From assembly GCA_963930655.1 (NCBI GenBank), contig OZ005615.1, positions 8,760,001-8,824,000 of the forward strand: a stretch of 64,000 nucleotides of DNA, in the 5' to 3' direction. Each line of letters starts with the position of its first letter. The first letter of the stretch is position 1. The translations under genes and the position numbers were made by a program. Under the pieces are notes generated by a model. It saw only the letters and a list, made by a program, of their open reading frames with translations. It was not told where the DNA came from and did not search any database. Below, one piece after another: positions 48,665 to 61,639 of the stretch. The stretch comes from Myrica gale (lineage: Eukaryota; Streptophyta; Magnoliopsida; Fagales; Myricaceae).

Positions 48665-49189
48665 CAGGTCAATATTCAAACGAAGCAAAACAGAAACTAA
48701 TATTGTCACAGATGCTTGTTTTCGTAGCAAGAACAAAGTGGTAATGAACATCTATTGAGAACTGTATCCACACTCCACAGAACAGGACGAATATTACTTG
48801 CACATAACAGAAATTTGTTGTCCACTCCCTATGAAGATCGGCAGGTGGATATTGCCAAACACTTCCAGGGAAAATCTGGATGCACTATTAACTGTCCAAC
48901 TACAAACTCAAATAACTGTCGTGCAATTAATCCCAACATACGCGGTAGTCTAAACCATACTCAAAGTAGTTGTGCACTGCATCATCTAGCAATCAATCAA
49001 TTAAAGTTAACAGTAACCCAATTCTGTCAAAGTTTTGCTTCTTCTTCTATCTGAGCTCCAGAACGTCCTAATAGATGAAAATAAAAAACCAAGGATAAAC
49101 TACATTGCAAGTATCAACAAGGCAAATTTTTCCTGTGATACATAGACTAGACATGCTTTACATGCACCAGAGATGGACCACGAAATAAC

Positions 49190-49491
49190 CTTTGAAGATA
49201 ATTTTCCAGAAGCATCTCGATTTCTTCCTCCTCTTCTGAGCAAGGTCAAATGGAATGAAAACTTACGCACCTGAACTATTTCTAATAAGCAAAAATCAAG
49301 AAGAAAGAAACCTTTAACATATCTTACCCTCAGCAATCTGCTTCTCTAAGGGGACGGAGCATTCCACAGTATCAGTTCCTTTATTAAGCGTGCAGTTTCT
49401 TCCCATAATAGATATACGGCGTATTTCCTCAGGGTCCTCTAGAAGATCAAGCAACATTTGTCTGAGAGCCCCTGCCCTTAAACCCAACTTC
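49190..49491 (-). pseudogene. Captured MRS2-type Mg2+ transporter fragment (MRS2-11/MGT10-like)
   Basis: Minus strand. Block 1 (49491 to 49328) reads RAGALRQMLLDLLEDPEEIR, IMGRNCTLNKGTD and ECSVPLEKQIAE, then G|GTAAGAT. Block 2 (49235 to 49190) follows an acceptor TTGCTCAG and reads EEEEEIEMLLENYLQR, then AG|GTTATTT. The two join in phase into the conserved stretch before the membrane part of MRS2 proteins of the chloroplast (MRS2-11) type. The GMN motif and membrane helices are absent. Both splice borders are kept, so genomic DNA, not an mRNA copy, was captured. A further exon-like piece at about 49595-49664 is uncertain. Confidence 0.8.
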
Positions 49492-50044
49492 CTTTGGAGA
49501 GATCAGATACATGAAAACCAATTAAGCTTCCAGATACAACTTAAAGGGGGAAAAAAGGGTTCAGTCACAAGCAACAGGAGAAACATTTACCTCTTATCGA
49601 TTCTGCAAGTAAGCGTCTAGGCCACATCTGGACTCGACACTGCAAATCCATCTTGCAAACAGTCGACATGAATTGGATATGGAGCTCGGCGAGTGGCTAG
49701 GCGCAGGAGAGGGAGTGGAGGGGAAGAAAGACGCTCGCCGGGGGGAGGGGGTGGCGTGGAGCAGATTTAGGGTATGAATGGGGAAAGGAAAATGGGGAGT
49801 GGGGGGGGGGAGGGGGTGACGCAGGGGGATTTGCTGCCGGCCTGCCGCTGGAAGATGATTTTATTAAAAAAAAAAAGTGGGAAACCCGGTTCCCGGTGCC
49901 GGGAACCGGGAATACCACCGGGTTTCCTCCAAATTTCTGCAACGACACCTACACCGGGGTGCCGGGGCACCGGCAACCCGGTGTCGGTGCCGGGGCCGGG
50001 GCCACCGGAATTTTCCGGTGGCACTGAACAGCCCTACTCAAAAG

Positions 50045-51480
50045 AGTAAATTAGGTAAATCGCCGTTCTAAAACAGAATCTCCCTTTTCTCTGTAGAATT
50101 CCGTTCATTCGAACCGATGGCGCGGCTCGTCCCTATATGCTACGTTCTACGTTGATTTTTTAATTATCTATTTTTACTTCTTTTTCAACTATGGTGTTCC
50201 ATGTTATTACATTATTACCTGTGCCATGTAAACCGCACTAAGATGTCAAGACCAATGGCCACAGCTTTTATAGTGATTTATTTGGAGAAGTGATATCAGA
50301 AGAATGAAGTTTACCTTTCTTAAAGTTGGTTGACGAATCAGATTCGATCCGAATTGTGACTTTTTAGAAAGGAATTTCTGAGAAAATGTTCTTGGGTGTG
50401 GGCTCACCGCTCAAGTTCAATCTCTCACGACTTCTCCCACGACTCACTACTTAAATGGTATGTATGGGGAGAGGTCCTGCACATGCTGGGAGGTTTTATA
50501 TGCCCTCCCAAATCAGTCAGTGTGTTCTCCACTTGCTTCAAGGTTTGTCCTGGACGAGGTGCGAAAATGGTTCCGGATTTTCTTTTGTTATTTTTAAAAA
50601 TAATGAGAAAATTTTCGAAGAAAATAAAGATTTAATTTAATTGCATGAACGACAAGATTTGTCTCCTCCAGATTAACCAACCAGTGACGTTTTTGATGAT
50701 TTAAAGTTTTGATTACGGAATACGGGTTGGAAAGATCGAATCAGAACTCCAATTTTGAAGAGAATGATAAAGCTTTTGATTCGCCAATAGGAAATTGTAT
50801 TCGTTTCAATTTAGAACTTCGGATTTTCTTTTCGACAGGGACCCTTTCCATGTTAATTGTATTTGTTTACATCCTTTCAGATCTTCTCTCCCGTTTTGTT
50901 TTCCCTTCGTTCTTTGAAGACTACAGGCAGGAATATTGACTCTTTCGGCTGAAACATCCGCAAAATCTGAATGGTGTCGTACTGGTCCATTATCTTGCCC
51001 TGGGTCTTGTTCGAGAACATCCAATCCCCAACCCCATATTAGTGCTATGCGTTTTATGTGATGGTCTGGGCTTCTAGGCTCAATTGACCAAGTCCTCATA
51101 GGTCGACCGTGTTCAATTCTTTTCATTTGGTGGTTGTCTCTGCTGCTACGTAGCTAGTAGAGTTGTCGTGACATAAATCATTAGCTACCCACTAAAGCAA
51201 ATATTTTACCAGTAATTGTTCTCGCGCTCAATTAGATGCACTACCGACTACCGAGTAAGCTTAAGAAGAAAATGGTCCGTCCAGATTCTTGGTCAATTCA
51301 AATTCATAAAAATCAACATAGTTTACATTTTCAAACCCACAGAAACCAACTGACCGTCAAATTGTCAAGCTGCTAACAGTTGCTCACCAAATCCTGGACT
51401 ATACACGTTAACTTTACAAAGTTGTCCCTTCCAAGAGCAAAGCGTAAATTTCTTTGGCCCCCACATTTTCTTTAGCTTCT
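50045..51480. other. Intergenic between the hAT-like element and the bHLH gene
   Basis: No gene recognised; only short frames. The right part is the 3' UTR of the bHLH gene (minus strand). Confidence 0.4.
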
Positions 51481-52643
51481 CTACTCTTCGAGACGATGAA
51501 GAAGTTTCCTCTCTACTTCGTATAGTGCTCTCTGTATCTCGTTTTCCACTTCGGCAGCTCCGAACTTTCGTCAGACAGGAAGAGTCCAATTAGTATTAAG
51601 ATAATCCGACCAGGCAACATGTGCTTTTTCCTACTCTGAATATTTCAATGATGGAAGAGACAGGTAATATTATTTAAAATCTGATTAGATAACCACACGT
51701 GCGTATGCCTACGTGAGCTTATAGTTTTTCAGTTTTAGTAAAAAGCTGCTGATAATTATTTTTTTTGAACTCCATCGTAGGATTACTCTGCAAATTTTAG
51801 AAGATCGTTGTATGTGCGTTGGCTTTCTACAATATCTTGATGACTGATGACACTTCATAAAGTGGGGTCTCAATCGAAACAACAGCATGAGAGAGAGAGA
51901 GAAAGATAGGTACCTCCGTTTCAATCTCCAGTTCTGCTGAGAACTCCTGAGCTGAGAAGTTTGATCGGATGGTTCTGGTTTTCAACCCCATGGCTTTCAA
52001 GCATTTAAGAACTTCCAGCATAGAATCAACACTGGATGCGGGTTCAGCCACCCTTAGTCTAATCTTGGCTCCCCCTACTCTCTCCCCCTCCGCCAACGCC
52101 AAACTTTCTTGAACCTGTAGGTTTCTCCTGCGCAACACCTCTGCACACCTTTGCAGCTCTTCAATTTTCTTGGCAGCCATTCGAATTATGGAATTCTTGT
52201 CACTCTGCAAATATAGAAAATGAAAAAACACGTGAGAAGTTCGCGGATTCTTTGAAAACATATCCATTTTGAGTAAGAAAACTATACCCATTTACAGAAA
52301 AAAATCTACACACCTTGGTTCCAGAAGGCAGCATGGAATGCAGGGACATGTAATTTTGCTTCTGCCTCTCCCTTCTCACCCGCTCGTTCATCATGTGCCG
52401 GAAACACCGTTCTTTCTCATGTGCCTGGCTTTGAATCGTCGGGTGCCAACTGCTCCTCGCGAATTCTATCATCCTCTTATTCATGTTTGAAAATTTCCGA
52501 CCACTCCCTGAATTCCCTGCTCCAAATTCACTTCTGGGTCTGTCTGCATACGCCATAAATGCGCTTTGGTTCACCGGGGGAGCGGGAGCCTCATACCAGA
52601 AACTGTCAACCTGCAAATCCTGCGGGAAGAACAGATCCATCAT
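51481..52643 (-). CDS. bHLH transcription factor (bHLH92-like)
   Basis: Three exons on the minus strand: 52643-52314, 52204-51914, 51564-51481; 234 aa, all GT-AG and phase 0. The first ATG (52643) is followed at once by a second (52640), giving MDLFFPQDL. The bHLH domain is at about residues 80-131: basic region CFRHMMNERVRRERQKQ with the E and R residues that contact the E-box, helix 1 NYMSLHSMLP, loop SGTKSDKNS, helix 2 IIRMAAKKIEELQ. The C-terminal part (IRLRVAEPASSVDSMLEVLK) looks like the ACT-like dimerisation region of plant bHLHs, ending EVENEIQRALYEVERKLLHR. The bHLH92 group is known for stress-responsive expression. Exon 3 is short and was placed by phase and similarity, so its border is less sure. 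Confidence 0.87.
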
Positions 52644-52727
52644 TCTTGCCTTGTGCTTTTGTTTTCCCGGGAGTTTCAAATATCGGTTCCAGCGGTTGCT
52701 TGTAACGGTCTTCTTGGACGAAGATTG

Positions 52728-52737
52728 GTATTTATGG
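52728..52737 (-). promoter_or_regulatory. TATA-like box of the bHLH gene
   Basis: CATAAATACC on the minus strand, about 90 bp upstream of the ATG. Confidence 0.45.
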
Positions 52738-54125
52738 GGACTCGTTGAGGCACATTAACATGTGGTCAACATTGTTGTTTCGGTCTTGGCGAAATCGCTA
52801 TGGTCAAAGGCTCACGGTTTGGTTATTTGGTGGTGTTCTCGCACTTGACCATTCTAACTCCAGTCCATCATAGTGGACCCTGCGATTCTGTCCGTTAGAT
52901 TTCAAGTCGACGACTCCCGTTGCACAGCCTCAGTATTTGGGTTTAATGTATAGGGGGGCCCACGAGTGTGTAATTTTGTTTTTTTCCTCTGTTTTTTCTT
53001 TTGAAAACAAAAGTAACCTGCACAAGAGGGTGACCCCCTCTTCTCCGCTTCTTACACGAGTGGATTAGTGGACGTGACAGCTCCCAGTAGAAGCATATTC
53101 ATGACCAGTCTATGATTCAATAGAATCAGAATTCACAAGTTTTTTGTCCGAATTTTATGTAAAATTACTCAATTTAGAGAGATACACAATGGGTAAATTT
53201 TATTGTAGGATAAATGCTATTTAAAACTTTATATAGACAATTAAATATTGAGATCTATATATTGTGTCTATCTTTCTTCAAATTAAGTCATGTAATTCAA
53301 GTAGAAAATTACAAATCATCCTAATTTTTTATTGAACTGGAAATTGACCAAGTTTTGTACAGGAACATATCCCCAGTTACCATGTCAAGATAATTATATA
53401 AAAAATTGGGAAGGGACAACAAAGGAAAAAGGTGTGAAATAGCAGCACTCTCATACATGAATTTTCAAATTTATGTTTTGGTCATTTACAAATACACTAG
53501 ATTCTGTTTTAGTTGCATTAAGACTTTTTAATTGGTAACTAATATTGACATAATATTAAGAAGTTTCAAGGAAAGGGAGTTTTAGCATGATCTTGCTGGA
53601 TTCATTGCATCCACTAGCCTAGACGTAACACGGTGGTCAGCATAATTTGATTAATAACATAAACCAAGCAATTCTGTATAAGAAAATGAGATTTCAGATC
53701 ACTACTGTTATTTCCATTGGAAGGCAAAGCTTCTCATACATACATTAATATTAAATAAAAGCTTAACAAGCAGTAAAAGAATTGATCCCCCACCATGATT
53801 TATAGAACAAATTTACATTTTTGGCTTCCGAGTACATCTCCTTGTTTGCAAACTAGCAAAGCCACCTCAGTTGAGAGCTTTAATTCCTCACGCAAAGAAA
53901 GTGAAATATATTTGCCGTGTGAGAAATGTTTACGTCAAGAAATATAACCATTAGAAGAGATCAAGAACGCCACACACACGCTGAAACGGCAAATTAAATT
54001 TATCTGACACATGGTCTTGACTCTAGCCTTGAGGATGTGTACTAACTGGCTATCTGGGATCTTGCTGCCATAAGCCTTTGACATGCTTCCCGTTCTGACT
54101 TTACTGAATGGTTCTGTTAACCTTT
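52738..54125. other. Intergenic between the bHLH gene and CFM3 (tail to head)
   Basis: bHLH promoter, then AT-rich DNA and the 3' UTR of CFM3. No gene recognised. Confidence 0.45.
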
Positions 54126-57100
54126 TCACAGAATCAACCGGGGTAAGCTGGTGTCTTCTTTGTCTATTTCATCCCCGTCATTGCTTACTGAACTGGCAAC
54201 GGCATATCCATGTTGCTCAGGAACCTCCGATTTTGATTCAGCCTCTAGACTTTGGAAGTCACAAGGAAGATATGCCTCGGATTGGAGGTTGCAATTTGAT
54301 CCCTCACTGTCATCTTCACTCTTATTTTCTCTGTAATATATCTCTAGATAAGCCTCATCTCCTTCCTCCTGCGGACCCGGAAAAATGGATGATAATATAT
54401 GTTAGACCAGCTCTTATTTGACAGAAAAATAGTGCTGCTAGAAACTGAGATTATCAACAACAGAGACCTCAGTGTCCTCATCATCAGAAGGATAAGCAGA
54501 GTCTAATTTGTCATACAACGCTTCATCTCCTTGGTCTTTCACAACGTCCATGTGTTCCTACCAGTGTCAATCATTAACAAAATCAGACTAGAATGTTAAG
54601 TTGATCGTTAAAAATCTTCCATTACCAAATTAAGGGTTGCCTTGCAATAGAAAAACTTGAACATGTTCGGGGCATACAATTTCAGATCTTAGCTTCTCCA
54701 CTTTCCTCTGCAGAGCTGAGATATGGTTTTGGAGAGCCTGTTTGACAAAATTATGAGAAAATCAGCGGTGATCTCTGCATATAAAGGTAAAGAGCTTTAA
54801 TATATAAAGGGAGTTCATTATCAGGTAAAATGTATGCTGTATTGACAAAAATCCTCTCATTTGCTTGTATTATGTATATGAGGGACGTCTGTACATGCTT
54901 CAATATGTATACTCTATATGATAAATTTCCCCAATATGACCAGTTGGCTGCCACGCCAGCAATACCAACGGTCAAGTTCCCCTCACTTGAGTTCTTACAC
55001 AATAATTCACCCTGAAGACCCCTGGAATCAAGAGAAAAGGCTAGCTGATATGCCACACTGCTGGTGCAGATCAGGCCCCGGCTCAGTATGCCTAAAGATG
55101 AGAACCAATAACATGCAAATTTGTAGATATACCTCACTCCTTTGTATCTCAATTGAACGTGCCAAAGCCTTCCTTTTTGTCAAAAGGTTCTTTGGCCTCA
55201 ACATTGCAGGTCTTTTATAGTCATTTCCACGGAATACAACAATAGCATATCCTTTGGAAACTTTATCTACTGAAACCAGCACACCTCCGCTCTCAGCTTC
55301 TAGTGCTAATGCAACCTTTTTAACCTGGTCAAAAGTTTTAGCCTTCACCAAGATCTTAACCAATTCACGGTACTTCCAATGCAAATGCATATTCTCCACG
55401 GTACCATCAAATACTCCACGTCTCCCTGAAAGAACACAAATCATAACCCTCATATATTGCTCTCTGTCTCTCTCTCTATCTCTGCATTATCTGCAACAGA
55501 AAACCTGATAAAAGTGGTAGAAAGGGAGTTCTTACCGAGAAGTAAGAAAGCTTTCATCCGCAACCCTAGTTTACGAAACATAAACCTCTCCTCGTCAGTT
55601 ATGCTTTCTGGGTCAGCTTGCTGCTCTGCTGGTTTTAAAGATTCCTCTACTTTAGATAGGGCTCGTTCAGCTCTCATCAGTTTTCTTTCAGCCTGACATA
55701 AAGGAAAAAAGAGTTCCTATAAAAGAGATTCTGGGAAAGGAACATGTTGAAATTTCAGGTCTTAGTGTGACTGTTAATTACTTTGACAACATCATATCAC
55801 TGAAAAATGACAAGAAAATGACGCAAAACTTGGGCATCTATACCACACCTCACAAATCATAGAGAATTGCCGCTTAAGGAAAGCATTCAAAGCATTCTTT
55901 TCTGGCTAAGTCGATTCATAGTGACTTAACAACTGAAAACCCTGCTTTCAATAATGAGTATTTCAGATATCAACACCATTGTGCCAGAGTTTTAAAGGAC
56001 TTACACAAGAAACCTTCCTTTCAAACTTCCTGACAAGATTGGCTTGCCTAATTCTCTCTCCTTCCCTCATCATTTTTTCCTTATGATGATCATCCAGAGT
56101 CTTACCCCACCTAGCATCTGCATCCAGAGTTTCCCCAAGTGTACCAGCAGTTCCAGATTGCTCAGCAAATTCAACACTTGGTATGAAGGCCGAAATTCTT
56201 AACCTGGCCTGCTCTTCTTCATCTTGCAATGACTTCGCCAATCTCTCCCTTTCTAGTAAGGCCTCAGTGACATCTGGTGACAAAAAATTCTTTCCTCTAT
56301 AGAAGACCAAGAAGTCCTTGTTTCTTGAGAGCAGCATGCCCCCTGTCAATTTCTGCAACCAATGATCCAGATAATAGTAATGATCGTTCTATATGGCATC
56401 ACTATATAACAAAATGCAACTTGATGCATATAGTGTTATCAATTTACTAACTTCCTATATGATTAAGCAATGTGTGCTTTTGATGTTACCAGAAATACTT
56501 TTGGGCTCAGAATGAGAGCATTTCTGGAGTTGATGAAGATATGAGGGAAATAACATAAGTGAGCTATCAGATGCATTCTGAGGAAGAATAATTTCCTAAC
56601 TTCAGAAAGGTTGACCAGGCATGATTTATTACCTTGATCTCTTCAGCCATCCTCTCACTAGTAGTCAGCTGAACACCACGCTTAAGAGCAACCTTTACAA
56701 TTGAACTTTTCTCCCATAATTTAATCATGGCCACAGCTAAACCTTGGAGCTGTCTGTTTCTACCTGGAGGAAGAATATCTCATACACGATCGTAACAAGA
56801 TTTTCAAGTTCACAAAAAGAAGAGCGAGAGAGAGGCAAACCTAATGCAAAATGTGGAGGAAGTACCCTGGCCAGCCTTCTTAAATTTGTTGCCTCCTTTA
56901 CACCAACCTTGGATCTCACCCCATAAGGAAGTATTCTGAATGGAGGTTCATAACCTGGAACAACTGCTGGGAGCATATCTGCATCTACTGGTAATGGATC
57001 ACATCCAGGCCAGTCTGTGTACCTAGGGCCCAGACCATCTAAAAGTTTGTCTACTTCTTCTTCATACTTCACTTCTGGCAATGGTTCCCTGTCTTTCTCC

Positions 57101-59213
57101 TCCTCAGCAGCAGAGACTAAGTTTTCAGAATGAGGCTCTGAAGGATTCGTATTTGTTTTTTTAGCATCCATTGATGAGGAATTAGAAGCAATCTCAGTTT
57201 TCTTATATACCCGCTTGTTCAGTTCTACCTCCGGAACCTCATAGCTCACACCTCTGTATATAGAAATAGAAGTACCAGACCTCCAAATCACCAGTCCACC
57301 AGTCTTTCTCTGAGCACAATAAAGAGAAATTTTTTTATTCCAACAAAGGAACGGGGAACAAATTTACTGAAATCTACGACTAAAGTCTTGCAAAAGAATA
57401 ATTCTATTATGTATGATTTTTTCTCTTCTAAAATATTTTGTGTCACACATTCTCAAGAAATAATACATACAGGAAGCAATAACATATAAGAATTACACTG
57501 CATAAAAGTACGGATCTTAAGTTGATTGGCACTCTAACACAAGCCGTTCTTAAAACGATCTGGCATAGGACTCTACCATTATTATAAAACAGAACTGTAT
57601 TTTTATACAGCATTTTCCTAGTAGTCACTCATATGTGACAAGATTGAAAGCTGGTTTGGGGAAAACCCTCTCAGGAAGCATCTACTTGGTGATCGTCATG
57701 CCCTCTAGTGTATGCCCTTCCTTTGGCAGATGACTACTTTGAGTTAAAAAAAAACACTGGAGTGACTGTTCACCTATGATGGAGATTCAAATCTGGTATA
57801 TTATTTCTGACACCATTGTATCGTCTACTAGCATTACTAGGGCACTTCTTTGTTTTCTACATTGAGATGCTTCAAGTCAAGGCAGAATGGTTTGTTAGGC
57901 TTATAGTTCTTGACAGAACATGAAGAGCAACACAGGGTTAAGCTTCAAAATTTGGTCCTATTTAGTGACCTAAATCTAAGATAGGGAGCCAAACCATATC
58001 CAAGGAAGACAATAGCCCTCTAGTAGTTTTTGTTTAAAGCTTTTTCTTGCAATAAGATCCAGGGGACCCTTGTATATGAACTCTCATGGGGACAATTATG
58101 TCCTCTATCATTCTTAAGAATTGGAATTTAGCTTTAACTCCATAGTCTTTACTTACTGGTATCTTTTTTCTCTTCCTTCTCCCCGAAACATTAGATTGAA
58201 ATAAAATCATTTAAAGAATAAGAAAGAGAAACCAAAGTTGCAAGAACATAAACTTATAAGAAACATACCTCCAATATCTCATGCATCCTCTTCATGTTGA
58301 GTGCAGCTGCACCTTCGATCTTCAGCCTCACAATCTCGGAAGACTTCCACCTCTCATGAATCATGTCCACGACCGCTTGAGTAACACCGCCACCTCCAAT
58401 CCTTGTCTTGTGCTTCTTCTGGAATGTCAAATTCCTCAGCCTTCTCAATTCTGACTCCGGCAGAGTCAATTCTGCTAGAGAAGTCCTACTCTTTCTCCTC
58501 ACCGAACCCTCATCTTCCTCTTCCTCTTCCTCCTCCTCCTTTGACTTCTCCCAGGGGAACCTCACCTCTCCACCACCTCCAAACAGACTTTCCATCCCCA
58601 ACGGCGATTCTGCTGAAAACCCACCTCGTGAATTCGGCAACATTCCTTCCTCAACATAAAATATATCCTCCACAGACCCCTTTTCAATAACCATGTCCTG
58701 CCCCTTGTCTTTACTCTCATTAGCATCATCAATATAACCAAATTTCTTCAATTTTTTCACAATCATCTCCATTGTACTGCTACCGCCATTATCTTCACTC
58801 TTGACAGAACCCGAGTTCAACGCACTCCCACTACGACTGCTACGGTAATTTAACACGGTCCGAGGTGGTTTCGGGCGGTTTTGTTGGTGGATTTCCTTCC
58901 ACTTATCTATCCAACTATTACTACTTCTACTACTACGATTACTAGTATTAGAAAACATATTCTTCTTCGCACTGTACAGAGACAAGGTCTGGTTCGTGCT
59001 TAAGAAACTGCATTTCCTAATTGGGTCTTGCTCAAAAATTGAAGCAGACGCGATAATGGCCTGGTTTGCATAGAAAGTATAGGTTTTGGAAGAAATGGAG
59101 GAATCGTACCTGAAGAACCGGATAGGGGTACCATGGAACCTGGAGAAGGAGCTTTGAAATGAATCAAAGAAAGTTGTTGTTGGGTGAAATTGACGACTGG
59201 GCACAAGAGCCAT
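54126..59213 (-). CDS. CFM3: CRM-domain group II intron splicing factor, CFM3-type
   Basis: Nine exons on the minus strand: 59213-58269, 57309-56841, 56763-56633, 56352-56005, 55692-55536, 55425-55133, 54737-54678, 54557-54468, 54368-54126; 911 aa. The start is the first ATG ([19 protein letters not shown]); the S/T/R-rich N terminus looks like an organelle transit peptide. Three CRM RNA-binding domains: about 250-338 ([14 protein letters not shown] to SISIYRG), about 452-545 ([20 protein letters not shown] to LVFYRGKNF) and about 665-765 ([20 protein letters not shown] to FRGNDYKRP). Each follows the CRM pattern with a G-rich loop. A coiled-coil-like stretch ([20 protein letters not shown]) and an acidic tail follow. 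CFM3 proteins are known to aid splicing of group II introns in chloroplasts, with some mitochondrial targeting. CFM2 has four CRM domains, which argues for CFM3. Confidence 0.92.
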
Positions 59214-59850
59214 AGCGGTACCCACTCTGAACTATTTCATCGATTACTGATCAGTCCGGGAGCTTACTGAGATATTCTCGCGAGATTTTGGAGGTTCAAT
59301 CTCTGTGCTTCTTGATTATTATCCATGGCGGGGGAGTAATATCTACATCCCGTTTGGATACGTGGGAGTCCACACTCCACGCCTGCTTGAACATACCTAC
59401 ACCAGCATAAGGATAATTTGAATAAGAAAAGATTATATTTAGAAAAAAAAAAATAAGAAAATATTATTTTATAATTATTTTCACTCTAAAATTTTTAATA
59501 CCACCACAATATTCTCTGTAGCTTTACTAATATTCTATGTCCACAGCTACAAATATATAAGATCTGTGAGTTCTTTTTTGTAAGTACTTCTGAGATATTG
59601 GGTACAAGAAAAACTCATAATAATGTTATTTATTTGAGAACTTTTTTTTCTTGAATATTTATTTATTTGAGAACTTGCGTAAATCTAATCGTTCATAATT
59701 AGCTGAATTCATAGTCTTATAGATTAGCTTTAAATGTGGATATGAAAATGGCATAAACCATGTCACATCTTGGGGAGATCTCTAAAGGGCTACTGCAAAA
59801 ATCCACAATAATCTACAATGGCAAGAGGCAAGAGCAATATTTACTTCTTA
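59214..59850. other. CFM3 promoter and intergenic DNA
   Basis: No gene. 59430-59520 has MITE-like phrasing (TTTTCACTCTAAAATTTTTAAT) like family C. Confidence 0.4.
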
Positions 59851-60046
59851 GGGGTTCGGTCCAGTGGTAATACAACAGCTTGAGTTCTCAAATGTTTCAA
59901 GTTCGAGCCTCAACACTGTCATTATCATCTCTGACTTATCTAGGGTGTGTTGGGTGGAGTCCTGACACATGCCTCAGATTGACTTGTAGGGACGGATACA
60001 TGATGTGGTCTGACTTTAGGAGTTCTTGAATTATCAAGAAAAAAAA
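59851..60046 (+). mobile_element. tRNA-derived SINE
   Basis: A-box-like GGTCCAGTGG near 59858-59867 and B box AGTTCGAGCCT at 59900-59910, with usual spacing. The 3' end has the hairpin TTCTTGAATTATCAAGAA and then an A tract, as in many plant SINEs. No clear target duplication. Confidence 0.6.
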
Positions 60047-60894
60047 TTGTACGTTTTCCTTGGTAGATTGAAGTCACTGTGCTTAGAAAAAAAAAAAAGG
60101 AAAGAAAAGAAGCCAGTGCCCCCGCGCAGAAAAAAAAAACTAAAAAAAGTGAAGCTGTGTTCCAATGTCTTCTACTTCTTGAGCAATGGAAAGCTTCTGA
60201 AGCTACGAAGGCTCATTCAAGGCTCAAGCCACATCTATCCAAGTTATTTTACAGGGCAGTAACTATTTGGTACCTAAATTTTTACTCCCTTTTAACAAAT
60301 CCTCCATGAGTTTTTAATAAGACATTTGTTAAACAAAAAATTTAATAAAATTTTATTTTTATCAAACACATTTTAAGATTTTACTTTTACTTTTATCACC
60401 CATTAACAAATCCTCCTTGAGTTTTAAAATTCATCCTAAAAGTCCTTAGCTTTATAATTTCCGTCAAACAAGTCCTTCCATTAATTTTTTTTATACATCA
60501 ATTATCATAAGTTGTCATGTGTTATCCAAATTAAAATTATGTGATTTGAAGCTTTTCTTAAGTTTTTTTTTTATAATTTTTAAATTATCTTGCGCTTTTA
60601 AAAATAATTTAAATAATTTTGTTTTATTATTATTATGTGATATATATTGTTATGTGACTATAAATTTTTAATTGAAGTGACAAATTTATTTAGTTGTGGG
60701 TAATACTTGTGAATAGTTAGAGGAAAATTTATCAAAAAGACTTATTTGATAAAAAAAATTTAATTCAAAGAGTTCTATAATCAATTTGAAAATTCATGGA
60801 GAATTTGTTAAGGGTAATTAAAATCCAAGAACCAAATACTTAACCCTTGTCTACTGAGTGACCAATAAGATATGGTCAAATTACAGTAAAGTTG
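60047..60894. other. Intergenic
   Basis: AT-rich; no gene. Two internal phrases (CAAATCCTCCATGAGTTTTTAA and CAAATCCTCCTTGAGTTTTAAA) repeat about 110 bp apart. Confidence 0.4.
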
Positions 60895-61115
60895 TTAGAG
60901 TCTCACTTTGATTAAAGATTATTTAATCTTGTACTTCATATACTTGTTGGGTTACCTCTTCCCATTGTCAATTGGTTTTGAGATGAAACTTGATATGGTA
61001 TCAGAGCCAAGGTCTCAAGTTCGAGATCTGTCTCCGCACTTTACCTCTATTTTAATTAAATATTGCACATGTTGTGCCTCTCAATTAAAGGACAGTCTAG
61101 CCCACACGTGAAGAG
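60895..61115 (+). repeat. LTR retroelement relic with primer-binding-site phrase
   Basis: Contains TGGTATCAGAGCCAAGG at about 60994-61010, an excellent initiator-tRNA primer-binding site, in a widely repeated plant phrase (GTTAGAGTCTCACTTTGATTA at the left; CAATTAAAGGACAGTCTAGCCC at the right). No coding part is left; probably the edge of a small LTR element or TRIM. Confidence 0.55.
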
Positions 61116-61639
61116 CTTAAGCTTTTGGGATGGATGGTAGATTCACATCATTAATTGTGTGTAATTTTTAACTTCCACCCATCAGTTGAGTATTCATCCA
61201 AGCAAAGTCGTTGGCCCATTAAGGAGGCCATGGCTGAAACGCGTCGCAACCTTGGACATTAAACCAAATACAACTATCTTCATGTCAATTAGAACAAGTG
61301 CATCTAAGATACAAATAAGGGGAAGCGCATAAGCACATCCTTCGGATCACAGAATTCAAAATACTGAACAAATCATAATTAACTCAAAGCATTTCCATTT
61401 AACTATCTATCACCCACCAGAAGTGAAAGAATGTTAAAACGCAGATGATTTTTCCTTTGAAGTCATTTACAAAGAAACATATTCAAATAGCTTCTTCCAT
61501 GATTATACATCCAATTCCACAGATCCCGCTAACGAAATAGGCCCAAGGGAATCACCTTCTATACTGGCTAGCACTTGGAATTCATTTTGGATGTCTTGGA
61601 ATTCATTTGGGATGTCAATCCGTTCCTCTGTCCAGTTTA
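61116..61639. other. Intergenic
   Basis: No gene recognised. Confidence 0.4.

Larger units (their letters stand above)
48005..50036 (-). mobile_element. hAT-like element carrying MRS2-type gene fragments
   Basis: 2032 bp. The left end TAGGGTTGTTCA and the complement of the right end TAGGGCTGTTCA agree in 11 of 12 bases. Flanks CTCGAAAG (47997-48004) and CTCAAAAG (50037-50044) are an 8-bp target duplication with one change, as expected of hAT. The subterminal regions are GC-rich and palindromic, with a 22-bp perfect palindrome near 48030-48052 and CCGG-rich hairpins at 49880-50025. No transposase frame, so it is non-autonomous. On the minus strand it holds two exon-like blocks of an MRS2 magnesium transporter (49328-49491 and 49190-49235) and no other recognised gene. 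The strand is given as that of the captured gene. Confidence 0.8.

Noticed and set aside
49595..49697. Extra upstream exon of the captured MRS2-type fragment
   Set aside because: An open frame with a donor exists, but its phase does not match the next block and its protein does not clearly match the family.
59851..59925. A functional tRNA gene
   Set aside because: A and B boxes are present but the cloverleaf arms do not pair; the A-rich tail points to a SINE.
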